DNA from: Sinorhizobium meliloti 4H41
GTDB lineage: Bacteria; Pseudomonadota; Alphaproteobacteria; Rhizobiales; Rhizobiaceae
NCBI RefSeq assembly: GCF_000375585.1
Contig: NZ_AQWP01000003.1
Coordinates: forward strand, 62,172 to 126,171
Direction of reading: 5' to 3'
DNA length: 64,000 nucleotides
Translations under genes and position numbers: made by a program
Shown: in pieces, positions 17,823 through 25,644 of the stretch
How positions within the stretch are numbered: the first letter of the stretch is position 1
How the letters are laid out: every line of letters begins with the position of its first letter
Notes under the pieces: generated by a model
What the model was told of the DNA's origin: nothing
What the model saw: the letters and a program-made list of their open reading frames with translations, nothing else
Database searches by the model: none

Positions 17823-19049
17823 GCACCCGCAAAGCCCGCGCAGATAAGGCGTGAGAAAACGCCCGTCCGGGTCCATTTCCTGCCGGAGCGCGAGAAAGCG
17901 ATCCCACATCGGGTAAAGCGGTCTGAGCTCGGCTGCGCGAAGGCTGTGCTTCTTCGCCCAGTGCGGCCGTCCGCCGTGATCGCGCATGATCGGTTCGAGA
18001 TCGAGAAAGAAGTCCCAATAGGGGAGCGTCGCATTCTGGTGAAGCGATATGCTCACGGAATCCCGCCCATAGGCCTCGCTGAGCCAGCTGTCGTCTGCCT
18101 TGATGTAGCGATAAAGCAGACGCCAGCCGACCGAGCGGCGCCATCTTTCCTTGATCCGCGCGCGCAGCTTTCCGAGGCATTCCGGCCCCACTTCGGCGGG
18201 CATGGAATATTCCATCTCCTCGAAGCGATGGGGAAGGTCGCTGTGCTGGGGAATGACCTCGTGCGGCGGGCCGGTTTCGTCCTTTGCCAGCCGCGCGAAG
18301 GCGCTGTAATCCTTCTCCTCGCCGGGCGGGTTGAGGCAGCGGATCTTCACCTCGTCGGAGCGGGGATACCAGTAGAAATCGAAATTCCGATTTTCGCGGG
18401 AGAGCTTGTCGAACACCTCCATGCAGGCCTCGAAGGCAAGGCACCATTCCTGGCGGTGCAGATCGTGCAACGGCTCGAGCTTCAGAGTGATCCAGGTGAG
18501 AATGCCGAGCGTCCCGAAGGAGACGCGCAGAGCCCGCACGAAGTCCGGCTCCTCTTCCACGTCGAACGTCCTTATCTCACCCCTGGCGGTGACCAGGCGG
18601 CCGCCCACGAGCATCATCGACAGGTTTGGGAAATTCCGTCCGGACCCATGCGTTCCGGTTCCGATCGCACCGCCGACGGTCTGGGTCGCCACGTCGCCGA
18701 AATTGGAGAGCGTCAAGCCGGCCGCCTGCAGCTCCTTGCTGAGCTCGGTCAGCTGCGAGCCGGCGCCGACCGTGGCGCGACAGTGTTGTGCATCATGTTC
18801 GCGTAAGCCGCAGATAGCGGCCAGCGAGACGAGAATGTCGTCGGTCACGTAAACCTCGCTCGACGAATGGGCTGAGCCGACCGGCCGTATGCTGCGGCCC
18901 TGCCGCGCGGCTGCGCGCACGAGCGACGCCACGGTTTCCTCGTCCCCCGGCACCTCCAGCCGCGAAGGACGAAAGCGCAGGCCGCCCGACCAGTTGTGAA
19001 AATCCTGACCGAGGTTCTCAGAGGTAGCACTCCACGGTTTGTTCGGCAT
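17820..19049 (-). CDS. FAD-linked aldonolactone/alditol oxidase-like flavoprotein
   Basis: A 409-residue oxidase of the vanillyl-alcohol-oxidase fold, closest in motifs to L-gulono/D-arabinono-1,4-lactone oxidase and alditol oxidase. The FAD-binding N-terminus has IRPVGSAHSSSEVYVTDD, where the histidine matches the residue covalently bound to FAD in relatives, and VGGAIGTGTHGSGRNF. The C-terminal substrate domain has GGRPHWAKKHSL, typical of the lactone-oxidase family. No signal peptide. It begins one base after ASRT copy 2 and shares its operon with a GH13 enzyme, so the substrate is probably a sugar alcohol or lactone. Confidence 0.85.
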   Translation of the reverse strand: MPNKPWSATSENLGQDFHNWSGGLRFRPSRLEVPGDEETVASLVRAAARQGRSIRPVGSAHSSSEVYVTDDILVSLAAICGLREHDAQHCRATVGAGSQLTELSKELQAAGLTLSNFGDVATQTVGGAIGTGTHGSGRNFPNLSMMLVGGRLVTARGEIRTFDVEEEPDFVRALRVSFGTLGILTWITLKLEPLHDLHRQEWCLAFEACMEVFDKLSRENRNFDFYWYPRSDEVKIRCLNPPGEEKDYSAFARLAKDETGPPHEVIPQHSDLPHRFEEMEYSMPAEVGPECLGKLRARIKERWRRSVGWRLLYRYIKADDSWLSEAYGRDSVSISLHQNATLPYWDFFLDLEPIMRDHGGRPHWAKKHSLRAAELRPLYPMWDRFLALRQEMDPDGRFLTPYLRGLCGC

Positions 19050-19050
19050 G

Positions 19051-19428
19051 CTACTCCTGGCAATAGGCGATTGTGCTCAACAGAGCGTGGGGCGGCTGCC
19101 GGGAATCGAGCCGCGTCTGCTGCACGACGATCGGCATGTCGGATTCGATCAGCGAGGCGTAGGGCGTGTCCCGCGGCACGCGCTCCGGATCGTCGAGATC
19201 GTTGAAACGCAGGTGGACCGTCCGGCGGGCCGCAACGGCAAGACGGTACGGGCCTGCTGGCTCCCGGTCGGAAAAGAACAGCGTGATCTCGACCTTGGCC
19301 GGCGTGTCACCGGTATTCAGGATGCAGGCGCTTTCATGGGAGGCAAGCTCCGGATCGTCGCTCGCGCTCGAAGAAGGGATGTAGCCGTCGGCGATTGCCC
19401 ATCGCCTGCTGCCGATAGCATGCGTCAT
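19051..19428 (-). CDS. Anabaena sensory rhodopsin transducer (ASRT)-like protein, copy 2
   Basis: A 125-residue ASRT-family protein, closer to the cyanobacterial founder than copy 1: RRWAIADGYIP, ESACILNTGDTPAKVEITLF, EPAGPYRLAVAARR, HLRFNDLDDPE and MPIVVQQTRLDSRQ all follow the family pattern. The ATG at 19428 has GAGGA upstream; the open frame before it is not conserved. It is the first gene of a five-gene minus-strand unit (ASRT, flavin oxidase, ASRT, GH13, LLM) and a general-stress promoter lies 34 bases upstream. The partner protein is unknown, as no sensory rhodopsin is nearby. Confidence 0.88.
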   Translation of the reverse strand: MTHAIGSRRWAIADGYIPSSSASDDPELASHESACILNTGDTPAKVEITLFFSDREPAGPYRLAVAARRTVHLRFNDLDDPERVPRDTPYASLIESDMPIVVQQTRLDSRQPPHALLSTIAYCQE

Positions 19429-19461
19429 TCTCGGGTCCTCGAAGCCGATACTTCGGGTTCG

Positions 19462-19486
19462 AACCAAAGAAGGCATGCTTTGTTCC
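19462..19486 (-). promoter_or_regulatory. General-stress (RpoE2/EcfG) promoter for the ASRT operon
   Basis: On the minus strand GGAAC (19486-19482) is followed after 18 bases by TT. This is the consensus described for RpoE2 of Sinorhizobium and related EcfG sigma factors. It lies 34 bases before the ASRT copy 2 start. Confidence 0.7.
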
Positions 19487-19504
19487 CGGCGGCGGGGTTG
19501 CGTT

Positions 19505-21322
19505 CTACGGAATTCCGGGCAATTCGCCGGTGTTCGCGTCCGGCGCCGCCTCATGCGGCGGCTGCGGCTCCTCGTCGGTTACCTTCCTGCCGGCAGAGGA
19601 GTTCTTGAGGTTTTCCTCGATCTTCTCGTGCCCGGGCGTTTCCGGCAGCGCGGCACGGAAGTTACGGGCGTAATCCTCCGGCATTTTCGGCGGCATCAGC
19701 GGCTCGTAGCGATCGACCAGCGCCTGGATGACCACCGGCCCATCCGCGGCGAAGGCCTGATCCATGATCCCGTCCAGTTCGCCGAAGGACTGGACGGTGA
19801 AGCCCCGGCCGCCCATGGCCTCCGCCGCCGCGGCGAAATCGATCGGCGGCAACTCGCAGCCGAATTGCGGATTGCCGAGAAACATCATCTGCTCCCAGGC
19901 GATCTGGTTCAGCATGTCGTTTCGGATCACCAAAAGCTTCAAAGGAATCCTGTAGCCGACGGCTGTTGCAAATTCGCCGAGCTGCATCGCCAGTCCGCCG
20001 TCGCCGACGATCGCATAGACCGGGCGGTCCGGCATGGCGATGCCCGCCGCGATAGCATAAGGCAGGCCCGAAGCCATCGAGGCGAGGGCGCCGGAGACCG
20101 CGAACATGTGGTCCGCTCCGAGATCGACATGACGGGCCGCAAGCTCGGTGTTCTGCCCGGAGTCGGTGACGACGATGCCGTTCTTCGCAATGCGCCGGCC
20201 GAAAGCCGCGACCGCCGCCTGTGGTTTAAGGGGAGAACTTCTGTCGCCTTCCATCGCCCGCAGTTCCCGGCGCCAGTTTCGCGTCTGCTCTTGCGCCCGC
20301 TCGAGGAACGACCTGTCCTGCTTGCGTTCGAGCCGCTTATTGAGCATGCGGAGGGTCTCGCCTGCCTCGCCGACAAGCCCGACCTCGACGGGGTAGCGCA
20401 GGCCGATGCGCTGCGGGTCATGGTCGATCTGGATTCCGGCTGCCGTGTTCGGCCTCGGATAGTATTCGATATAGGGGAAGGTCGAGCCGACGATGAGCAG
20501 CGTGTCGCATTGCTGCATGATTTCCTGCGACGGTGCGGTGCCGAGTATGCCGATGCCGCCGGTGGTCAGCGGGTCGTCGTCGGGCAGCACCGCTTTGCCG
20601 AGAAGAGCCTTTGCCACGGGCGCGCCCAGCAGTTCCGCCGTCTCGCGGAGAGCCTCCTTCGCCTCGAGTGCGCCGCGCCCCGCAAGAATTGCCACCTTCC
20701 TGCCCGCATTCAGGAGATCCGCCGCTCTCGAAAGATCGCTTTCGAGCGGCAAGAGCTTGCCGGCGAAATATCGGCTCGGCATGTGCCCCGGCCGGTTGCG
20801 GCGGGACCGCCCGCCATCGGCCGTCCGCTCCTGCACGTCATTGGCGATCGAAAGATGCGCCACGCCGCGCTTGGAGAGCGCCGACCGGCAGGCAAGGCTC
20901 GCGAGGTTTTCCATGTGGGCTGCGTCGTTCACCTGAGCGTTGTAGACGGCGACGTTTTCGAAGACGCGGGTGAGATCGACGTCCTGCTGGGAGAACGTCT
21001 CGATCAGGTCATGATACTGCATGCCGGTGATCGCGAGCACCGGCATCTGGTCAAGCTTCGCATCGTAGAGGCCGGTCAGCAGATTCGTGCCGCCTGGGCC
21101 CGATGTAGCGAGACAGACGCCGAGCCTGCCGGTGAATTTGGCATAGGCGCATGCCATGAAGGCGGCCGATTGCTCGTGGCGCACGGAAACGAACCGGATG
21201 CGATCCTGCCGCCTCCTGAGCGCCTCCATGATGCCGTTGATGCCGTCTCCGGGCAGGCCGAAGACGACGTCGACCTCCCATTCGATAAGTGTTTCGATGA
21301 GGATATCGGAAGCGTTCGGCAT
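19505..21322 (-). CDS. Thiamine-pyrophosphate enzyme, pyruvate-oxidase-like
   Basis: A 605-residue TPP enzyme with the three-domain layout of pyruvate oxidase and acetolactate synthase: the N-terminal PYR domain with FGLPGDGINGIMEAL and catalytic Glu50 in VRHEQSAAF, the central domain, and the PP domain with VGDGGLAMQLGEF followed by NDMLNQ. The last ~45 residues are polar. PoxB-type enzymes convert pyruvate to acetate and CO2, feeding electrons to quinone or O2. The ATG at 21322 follows GGAGGGG. A stress-type promoter is 65 bases upstream. PoxB is a stationary-phase enzyme in E. coli, so stress control is consistent. Confidence 0.87.
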   Translation of the reverse strand: MPNASDILIETLIEWEVDVVFGLPGDGINGIMEALRRRQDRIRFVSVRHEQSAAFMACAYAKFTGRLGVCLATSGPGGTNLLTGLYDAKLDQMPVLAITGMQYHDLIETFSQQDVDLTRVFENVAVYNAQVNDAAHMENLASLACRSALSKRGVAHLSIANDVQERTADGGRSRRNRPGHMPSRYFAGKLLPLESDLSRAADLLNAGRKVAILAGRGALEAKEALRETAELLGAPVAKALLGKAVLPDDDPLTTGGIGILGTAPSQEIMQQCDTLLIVGSTFPYIEYYPRPNTAAGIQIDHDPQRIGLRYPVEVGLVGEAGETLRMLNKRLERKQDRSFLERAQEQTRNWRRELRAMEGDRSSPLKPQAAVAAFGRRIAKNGIVVTDSGQNTELAARHVDLGADHMFAVSGALASMASGLPYAIAAGIAMPDRPVYAIVGDGGLAMQLGEFATAVGYRIPLKLLVIRNDMLNQIAWEQMMFLGNPQFGCELPPIDFAAAAEAMGGRGFTVQSFGELDGIMDQAFAADGPVVIQALVDRYEPLMPPKMPEDYARNFRAALPETPGHEKIEENLKNSSAGRKVTDEEPQPPHEAAPDANTGELPGIP

Positions 21323-21386
21323 ATTTTCCCCTCCTCCGGTCAGCGTAAGGTGATTGGCGGGTTCGATTGAAGGCTTGGAGCCTTCT

Positions 21387-21412
21387 AATCTCGTCCTGCC
21401 GGGAAATGTTCC
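21387..21412 (-). promoter_or_regulatory. General-stress (RpoE2/EcfG) promoter for the TPP enzyme
   Basis: Minus strand GGAAC (21412-21408), 19 bases, TT (21388-21387). About 65 bases before the start codon, divergent from the phospholipase-D-family promoter at 21478. Confidence 0.62.
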
Positions 21413-21477
21413 GCCATGGCAAAGCTCCGCTGATCGGGTCGGCCGCAAAGGGTTTGTTCCACAACAATGCTGCTCCT

Positions 21478-21503
21478 GGAACAAATCACGGTTGAAAGGG
21501 ATT
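21478..21503 (+). promoter_or_regulatory. General-stress (RpoE2/EcfG) promoter for the PLD-family gene
   Basis: GGAAC (21478-21482), 19 bases, TT (21502-21503). It lies downstream of an in-frame ATG at 21467, so if used it rules that ATG out and favours the TTG at 21536. Confidence 0.58.
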
Positions 21504-21535
21504 CATTTCCAGTCGCCACACACGGGATAGGAAGC

Positions 21536-23119
21536 TTGGACTGGAAAAGCGCGTTCACCGGAAATCCGGCCGGCCGACGGCGTCGGACAAGCCGGCCGAT
21601 AATAAAGGAGGCGGAGAATGTCTGGCGCAGCGCGCCCGCGCGGCATTTGTCCTTCCTGGTGGACGCAGCCGCCTATTATGCTTGTCTCGACAGTACGTTC
21701 GACCAGGCGGAAGAGCAGATCTGGATCACCGGATGGGACTTCGATCCGCGCATCAAGCTCAGACCCGACGACCCCCAAGCGGAATCGCTCGGTAGCAGGC
21801 TCGAGCGCCTCGCTGCACAAAAGCCGAAACTGAAGATCCGCATTCTCGTCTGGGCGATGGGACCGATCTATTCGGGAAAGTCGCTCAGGCTATTTCGCAA
21901 GCAGCAATGGGCGGCCCATCCGCAGATCGAACTTCGCTTCGCGAGCCATCGGGCGCTGCGCGGGTCGCATCACCAGAAGCTCGTCTGCATAGACGACAGC
22001 ATCGCCTTTGCCGGGGGCATCGACCTGACGGCGCGCCGTTGGGACACGCCGGAGCACGCGGCCGAGAACGAGTTGCGGCGTGATCCGGACGGAAAACCCT
22101 ATGATCCGGTGCATGACATCCAGGTGGCGCTCGACGGCGAGGCGAGCCGCGCCATCGGTGATCTCTGCAGATCTCGCTGGAAAGCCTCTACGGGCGAGGA
22201 AATCGAGGCGCCGCCCGCGAGGGCGCTTGCATGGCCGAACGGCGCGGTGCCGGTGCTCGAGGGTTGCCCGGTCGCAATCGCCCGCACGGAGCCGGGCTCC
22301 GGCAAAAGGCGCGGCCGCCAGGAGGCGCTGCGGCTGACCCTGGATGCCTTGCGCAGTGCGCGACGTCACATCTACATCGAAAACCAGTATTTCGCATCGG
22401 GAAGAATTGGACAGTTGCTCTGCGACCGGCTGCAGGAGCCTGACGGCCCGGAAGTGGTGGTCATCACCACCCGCAGCTCGCATGGGCTTCTGGAACGCGT
22501 CGTCATGGGAGGAAACCGCGACCGCCTCGTTCGGCGGCTCAAGCGGGCCGACCGCTACGGCAGGCTCAGAGTCGCCTACCCGGTCGTTCCCGCCGCCGAC
22601 GGATCCGAGCAGGAGGTGATTATCCATTCCAAAGTGGTCGCGATCGACGATCGTTTTTTCCGCGTCGGCTCGTCGAACTTCAACCATCGCTCGGCAAGCC
22701 TCGACACCGAATGCGACGTCGCCGTGGAAGCCGCCAACGAAGGGCAGCGCGCCGCCATTGCCACTGTCCGCAACGGCCTGATCGCAGAACATCTCGACAT
22801 TGAAGCGGACGCCGTTGAGAAGGCACTGAGGGAAACGAACTCTCTCGTCGCCACCCTGGACATGTTGAACACGCGCCGGCGCGGCATACGCGCCTTCGAT
22901 GGGATCGATGACGACGGCGCGACCAGTCTCATCTGGGGCACGGAGATCGTCGACCCGCAGAGGCCGATCCGACCCTTTTACCGCACGCACAAGCTCGTGA
23001 GGCGCTGGATCGGTCAGCTTTTCGCCTTGCTCGCCAGGCTTTTTTCCTCATCTCGACGGGCGACGAACTCCGCGACCGAAAGCAAGATCAAGCCGAGCGG
23101 CAGCGGCAGGAAGAAATAG
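21536..23119 (+). CDS. Phospholipase-D-superfamily protein, cardiolipin-synthase ClsB-like
   Basis: A 527-residue protein with both HKD motifs of the PLD superfamily: GSHHQKLVCIDDSIAFAGG in the first half and IIHSKVVAIDDRFFRVGSS in the second, each followed by a serine/asparagine-rich stretch (SSNFNHRSASLDTE). Members join or hydrolyse phospholipid head groups; ClsB makes cardiolipin. I prefer the TTG at 21536 (AGGAAGC upstream) to the ATG at 21467, which has no ribosome site and lies inside the predicted promoter. With the YbhN- and YbhP-like genes next door it repeats the E. coli ybhP-clsB-ybhN set. Its last 106 bases overlap the convergent YbhN-like gene. Confidence 0.85.
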   Translation: MDWKSAFTGNPAGRRRRTSRPIIKEAENVWRSAPARHLSFLVDAAAYYACLDSTFDQAEEQIWITGWDFDPRIKLRPDDPQAESLGSRLERLAAQKPKLKIRILVWAMGPIYSGKSLRLFRKQQWAAHPQIELRFASHRALRGSHHQKLVCIDDSIAFAGGIDLTARRWDTPEHAAENELRRDPDGKPYDPVHDIQVALDGEASRAIGDLCRSRWKASTGEEIEAPPARALAWPNGAVPVLEGCPVAIARTEPGSGKRRGRQEALRLTLDALRSARRHIYIENQYFASGRIGQLLCDRLQEPDGPEVVVITTRSSHGLLERVVMGGNRDRLVRRLKRADRYGRLRVAYPVVPAADGSEQEVIIHSKVVAIDDRFFRVGSSNFNHRSASLDTECDVAVEAANEGQRAAIATVRNGLIAEHLDIEADAVEKALRETNSLVATLDMLNTRRRGIRAFDGIDDDGATSLIWGTEIVDPQRPIRPFYRTHKLVRRWIGQLFALLARLFSSSRRATNSATESKIKPSGSGRKK

Positions 23120-23955
23120 ATCGCCCGAAAGGCGATCAGAGCGCCCAGGCTCGCCGAACTGCCAAGCAGAAATGCGATCGTCGCCTCGAGTACGCCGATG
23201 CCGCCGGGGACATGGCTGACGATCGCGGTGACGCCGGCCCCGACATAGGCCATGGCCGTATCGATGAAACTCACCTCCTGGAAGGCGCTGAGCAACTGAT
23301 GCAACGCTGCGCTGACGCAGAGGAAGTTGGCGACTCCGACGACGACCTGCAAGGCGGCAATCCCCACCGAGGGCATTTCGAAAGTCCAGCGAAAGATGCG
23401 AACCGAGCCCCGCAGAAAATAGGCGAGCAGGACGTAACCAGCCGCGGCCGCGATGCAGGCAGTGCCTAACAGAAAAGCGCCGGTCGTGGAAAATCCGGTA
23501 AGGCGCGCGGCACCCGCCGGCACGATCAGAAAACAAAGCCCGGCCAGTGTGACAAGGCCGAGGCCGACGGTGACACCGCAGAAGAGAATGACCTTCGCCA
23601 CCTCTTCGGCGCTCAGCCCCCAGCGCGAGTAGAACCGGTAGCGGACGGCACCGCTGCTCAAGGCCGCACCGCCGACATTGTGGCCGATCGAAAGGCTGGT
23701 GAAGGAAGCGATGGCGATTTGCGGATAGGCGAGCTTCCGCCCGACATAGCGGATGGCGAGGGTGTCGAAGAGGGTCAGGCAGAAATAGGAGAGAAAGACG
23801 AAACCGATGCCCACCAAGAGATTCCGGGCCGGAATCCGCATGATCGAATCGACGATTTCATGAAAGCTGTGTTGGCTGAGGGTCCGATAGATCAACCAGC
23901 CCGCCACGCAGATACCGGCAGCGATGAACAATCTCGCTAGAATTTTTCTGGACAT
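23014..23955 (-). CDS. YbhN/UPF0104-family flippase-like membrane protein
   Basis: A 313-residue integral membrane protein with about eight helices, of the family related to the flippase domain of lysylphosphatidylglycerol synthase. Conserved features are FTSLSIGHNVGGAALSSGAV, GLSAEEVAKVILFCGVT and IVSHVPGGIGVLEATIAFLL. In E. coli ybhN is encoded with clsB and ybhP, as here. The ATG at 23955 follows GGGAGGG. It may move a lipid across the inner membrane, but no activity is established. It converges with and overlaps the PLD-family gene by 106 bases, and diverges from the YbhP-like gene over a shared promoter. Confidence 0.85.
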   Translation of the reverse strand: MSRKILARLFIAAGICVAGWLIYRTLSQHSFHEIVDSIMRIPARNLLVGIGFVFLSYFCLTLFDTLAIRYVGRKLAYPQIAIASFTSLSIGHNVGGAALSSGAVRYRFYSRWGLSAEEVAKVILFCGVTVGLGLVTLAGLCFLIVPAGAARLTGFSTTGAFLLGTACIAAAAGYVLLAYFLRGSVRIFRWTFEMPSVGIAALQVVVGVANFLCVSAALHQLLSAFQEVSFIDTAMAYVGAGVTAIVSHVPGGIGVLEATIAFLLGSSASLGALIAFRAIYFFLPLPLGLILLSVAEFVARRDEEKSLASKAKS

Positions 23956-23978
23956 CGGCCCTCCCTTGCGCACCCACC

Positions 23979-24006
23979 GGAACGAAAAGCAGGTGCTGCG
24001 TGTTCC
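23979..24006. promoter_or_regulatory. Symmetric bidirectional general-stress promoter
   Basis: GGAAC and GTTCC face each other across 18 bases. Read rightwards it is GGAAC-N19-TT, read leftwards it is also GGAAC-N19-TT, so the -35 element of each promoter overlaps the -10 element of the other. The leftward start suits the YbhN-like gene (25 bases away); the rightward -10 lies only about 10 bases before the YbhP-like ATG. Confidence 0.6.
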
Positions 24007-24013
24007 GAAGGCG

Positions 24014-24763
24014 ATGCGACAGCGGATACGTTTCCTCACCTACAACGTTCACAGCTGCTTCGGCACCGACCGCAGGCTCGATCCCGCGCGCATCGCCGCC
24101 GTCATCGCCGAGTGCCAGCCCGACGTCATCGCATTGCAGGAGGTCGACGTCGGCCGCGCCCGAACCGGCGGAATAGACCAGGCCCATATGATCGCCACGC
24201 ATCTCAACATGGAAGCCGAGTTCCATCCGGCTCTCCACCTGGAGGACGAGAAATACGGAGACGCCGTTCTGACGGCCTTGCCTATGCGGCTGATCAAGGC
24301 AGCACCCCTCCCCTCGTCCGGCGAGCCTCGAGGCGCACTCTGGGTGGAGATCGACGTCGCCGAAGTCAAGCTTCAGGTGATCGTGACGCATCTCGGATTG
24401 CGCGGCGCCGAGCGCCTGCGCCAGGCGACCGCCCTTCTAGGCCCCGGCTGGCTCGGAGGAATGGCCCAGGGGGACGCTCACGTGGTCCTGGCAGGCGATC
24501 TCAACGCCACGGGGCGTTCGACCGCCTACAGGCTCCTGGCCCGACAGCTCAGCGACGCGCAACTGCTGACCGGCGCCAAGCCGCGGCCGACCTTTCCATC
24601 GCGATTGCCGCTGCTGCGCATCGATCACGTGCTGATCGGCAAAGGCATAGAAGTGGCTTCCTGCAGGGTACACGGCAGCACGCTGGCGCGAAGCGCTTCG
24701 GATCATCTTCCGCTGCTTGCCGAGCTGGACGTAGTGACGCGAGACGAAAAGCAGGAGGCCTGA
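24014..24763 (+). CDS. Endonuclease/exonuclease/phosphatase-family protein, YbhP-like
   Basis: A 249-residue protein with the metal-dependent EEP fold: RFLTYNVHSCFGTDRRLDP at the start, DVIALQEVD with the catalytic glutamate, VIVTHLGLRGAERLRQ, VLAGDLNATG and the closing SDHLPLLAEL. The fold covers nucleases, inositol phosphatases and sphingomyelinases; next to a PLD-family and a YbhN-like gene a lipid or phosphodiester substrate is likely. The ATG at 24014 has only AAGG close by and lies right after the predicted promoter, so the mRNA may be leaderless; a GTG at 23993 is the alternative. Confidence 0.84.
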   Translation: MRQRIRFLTYNVHSCFGTDRRLDPARIAAVIAECQPDVIALQEVDVGRARTGGIDQAHMIATHLNMEAEFHPALHLEDEKYGDAVLTALPMRLIKAAPLPSSGEPRGALWVEIDVAEVKLQVIVTHLGLRGAERLRQATALLGPGWLGGMAQGDAHVVLAGDLNATGRSTAYRLLARQLSDAQLLTGAKPRPTFPSRLPLLRIDHVLIGKGIEVASCRVHGSTLARSASDHLPLLAELDVVTRDEKQEA

Positions 24764-24768
24764 AACGA

Positions 24769-24802
24769 CAGCGCCGCGCATCTTGTCGGAGGCGCGGCGC
24801 TG
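24769..24802. terminator. Stem-loop between convergent genes
   Basis: CAGCGCCGCGC (24769-24779) pairs perfectly with GCGCGGCGCTG (24792-24802). It sits between the YbhP-like gene and the convergent DUF892 gene. There is no T tract, so it is either a Rho-linked terminator or an mRNA 3'-end protector for both. Confidence 0.5.
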
Positions 24803-24837
24803 CCGGCAGGTCCCGCAGGATTCTCGGCTGAACGGCT

Positions 24838-25344
24838 TCAGTGTTTGGCCGTCACGTCCCGCTGGTCTCGCTCCAGGAATCTACGCGTGATCTCACCGGC
24901 GTTCTCAGCCAGCCACTCGGCCATCGCGATTTCCTGCTGCAGGATGCTCTCGCAGACCCGCTTCGTCTCCTGATCGCCCGCCTGTTCGGCTGCGGCGATG
25001 AGAATCCTGTAGCTGGCGATTTCCATATGCTCGAATGTATAGCTGGCCAGCGTGCCCTTGACGACTTCGTCACTGACGAAGAGGCCGCTCAGGCCTTGCC
25101 CGAAGGCAACGATCTTGCCGCTGACATCCTTGATGCTCGAGGTTCCGCCGTCGAGCCGTTCGAGGCAGCGCTCGAGCATGGCCGCCTGGTCCTTCGTCTC
25201 CTGCAGGTGGCGGTCGATCCTGGTCTTGAGTTCTGGATAGTTTTCCAGCCGGCTCAATTGGCTGGTGAGCATCGTGATCGCCTGCTCTTCCATCGCATGT
25301 GCATCCCTGAGCCAAGCCACAAGGTGTTCGTTCGCAGTAGCCAT
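24838..25344 (-). CDS. DUF892/YciF-like ferritin-fold stress protein
   Basis: A 168-residue four-helix protein of the YciE/YciF (DUF892) family: LVAWLRDAHAMEEQAITML, then RIDRHLQETKDQAAMLERCL, YTFEHMEIASYRILIAAAEQ and LQQEIAMAEWLAENAGEITR, with Glu/His residues placed as in ferritin-like diiron helices. E. coli relatives are induced by osmotic and stationary-phase stress; the activity is unknown. The ATG at 25344 follows AAAGGGA. A general-stress promoter lies 31 bases upstream and diverges from that of the small genes at 25510. Confidence 0.88.
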   Translation of the reverse strand: MATANEHLVAWLRDAHAMEEQAITMLTSQLSRLENYPELKTRIDRHLQETKDQAAMLERCLERLDGGTSSIKDVSGKIVAFGQGLSGLFVSDEVVKGTLASYTFEHMEIASYRILIAAAEQAGDQETKRVCESILQQEIAMAEWLAENAGEITRRFLERDQRDVTAKH

Positions 25345-25374
25345 CGGATATCCCTTTCTTTTCGCGCGTCCTCC

Positions 25375-25399
25375 AACCGGCGATTTCCCGAAATGTTCC
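25375..25399 (-). promoter_or_regulatory. General-stress (RpoE2/EcfG) promoter for the DUF892 gene
   Basis: Minus strand GGAAC (25399-25395), 18 bases, TT (25376-25375), with GG before the TT. It lies 31 bases before the start codon. Confidence 0.7.
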
Positions 25400-25436
25400 T
25401 GCAGAACGGCGCGTGATCGCGTCACCCTGCGGCTTC

Positions 25437-25461
25437 GGAACAATTCGACGCCTTGGTGATT
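25437..25461 (+). promoter_or_regulatory. General-stress (RpoE2/EcfG) promoter for the small genes at 25510
   Basis: GGAAC (25437-25441), 18 bases, TT (25460-25461), 49 bases before the ATG at 25510 and divergent from the DUF892 promoter. Confidence 0.6.
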
Positions 25462-25509
25462 GGAGGCCGGAAGACCGCAGGTTTCGCGGTTCGGTCTCGG
25501 AAGGTTCAC

Positions 25510-25641
25510 ATGTCCAAGATCCTGGCTGCAGCAGTGATCGTCGTCCTGGTGGTGATTGCGGCGCTCTGGATGATGTTTCCTCTCGACCAGTCGGCCGAAT
25601 CGGGGCAACCGCCGCCGCATGCGATCGACCAGTCGGAGTAG
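25510..25641 (+). CDS. Small single-pass membrane protein
   Basis: A 43-residue protein with one helix (ILAAAVIVVLVVIAALWMMF, residues 4-23) and a short polar, proline-containing tail. The ATG is seven bases after GGAAGG. It precedes the 107-residue unknown gene by three bases, so the two are probably co-translated. No family recognised; small membrane proteins of this type are often found in stress regulons. Confidence 0.7.
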   Translation: MSKILAAAVIVVLVVIAALWMMFPLDQSAESGQPPPHAIDQSE

Positions 25642-25644
25642 CAC

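Noticed and set aside
19475-21370. 631-residue open frame opposite the TPP enzyme
   Set aside because: Shadow of the real gene, without ribosome site or recognisable sequence.
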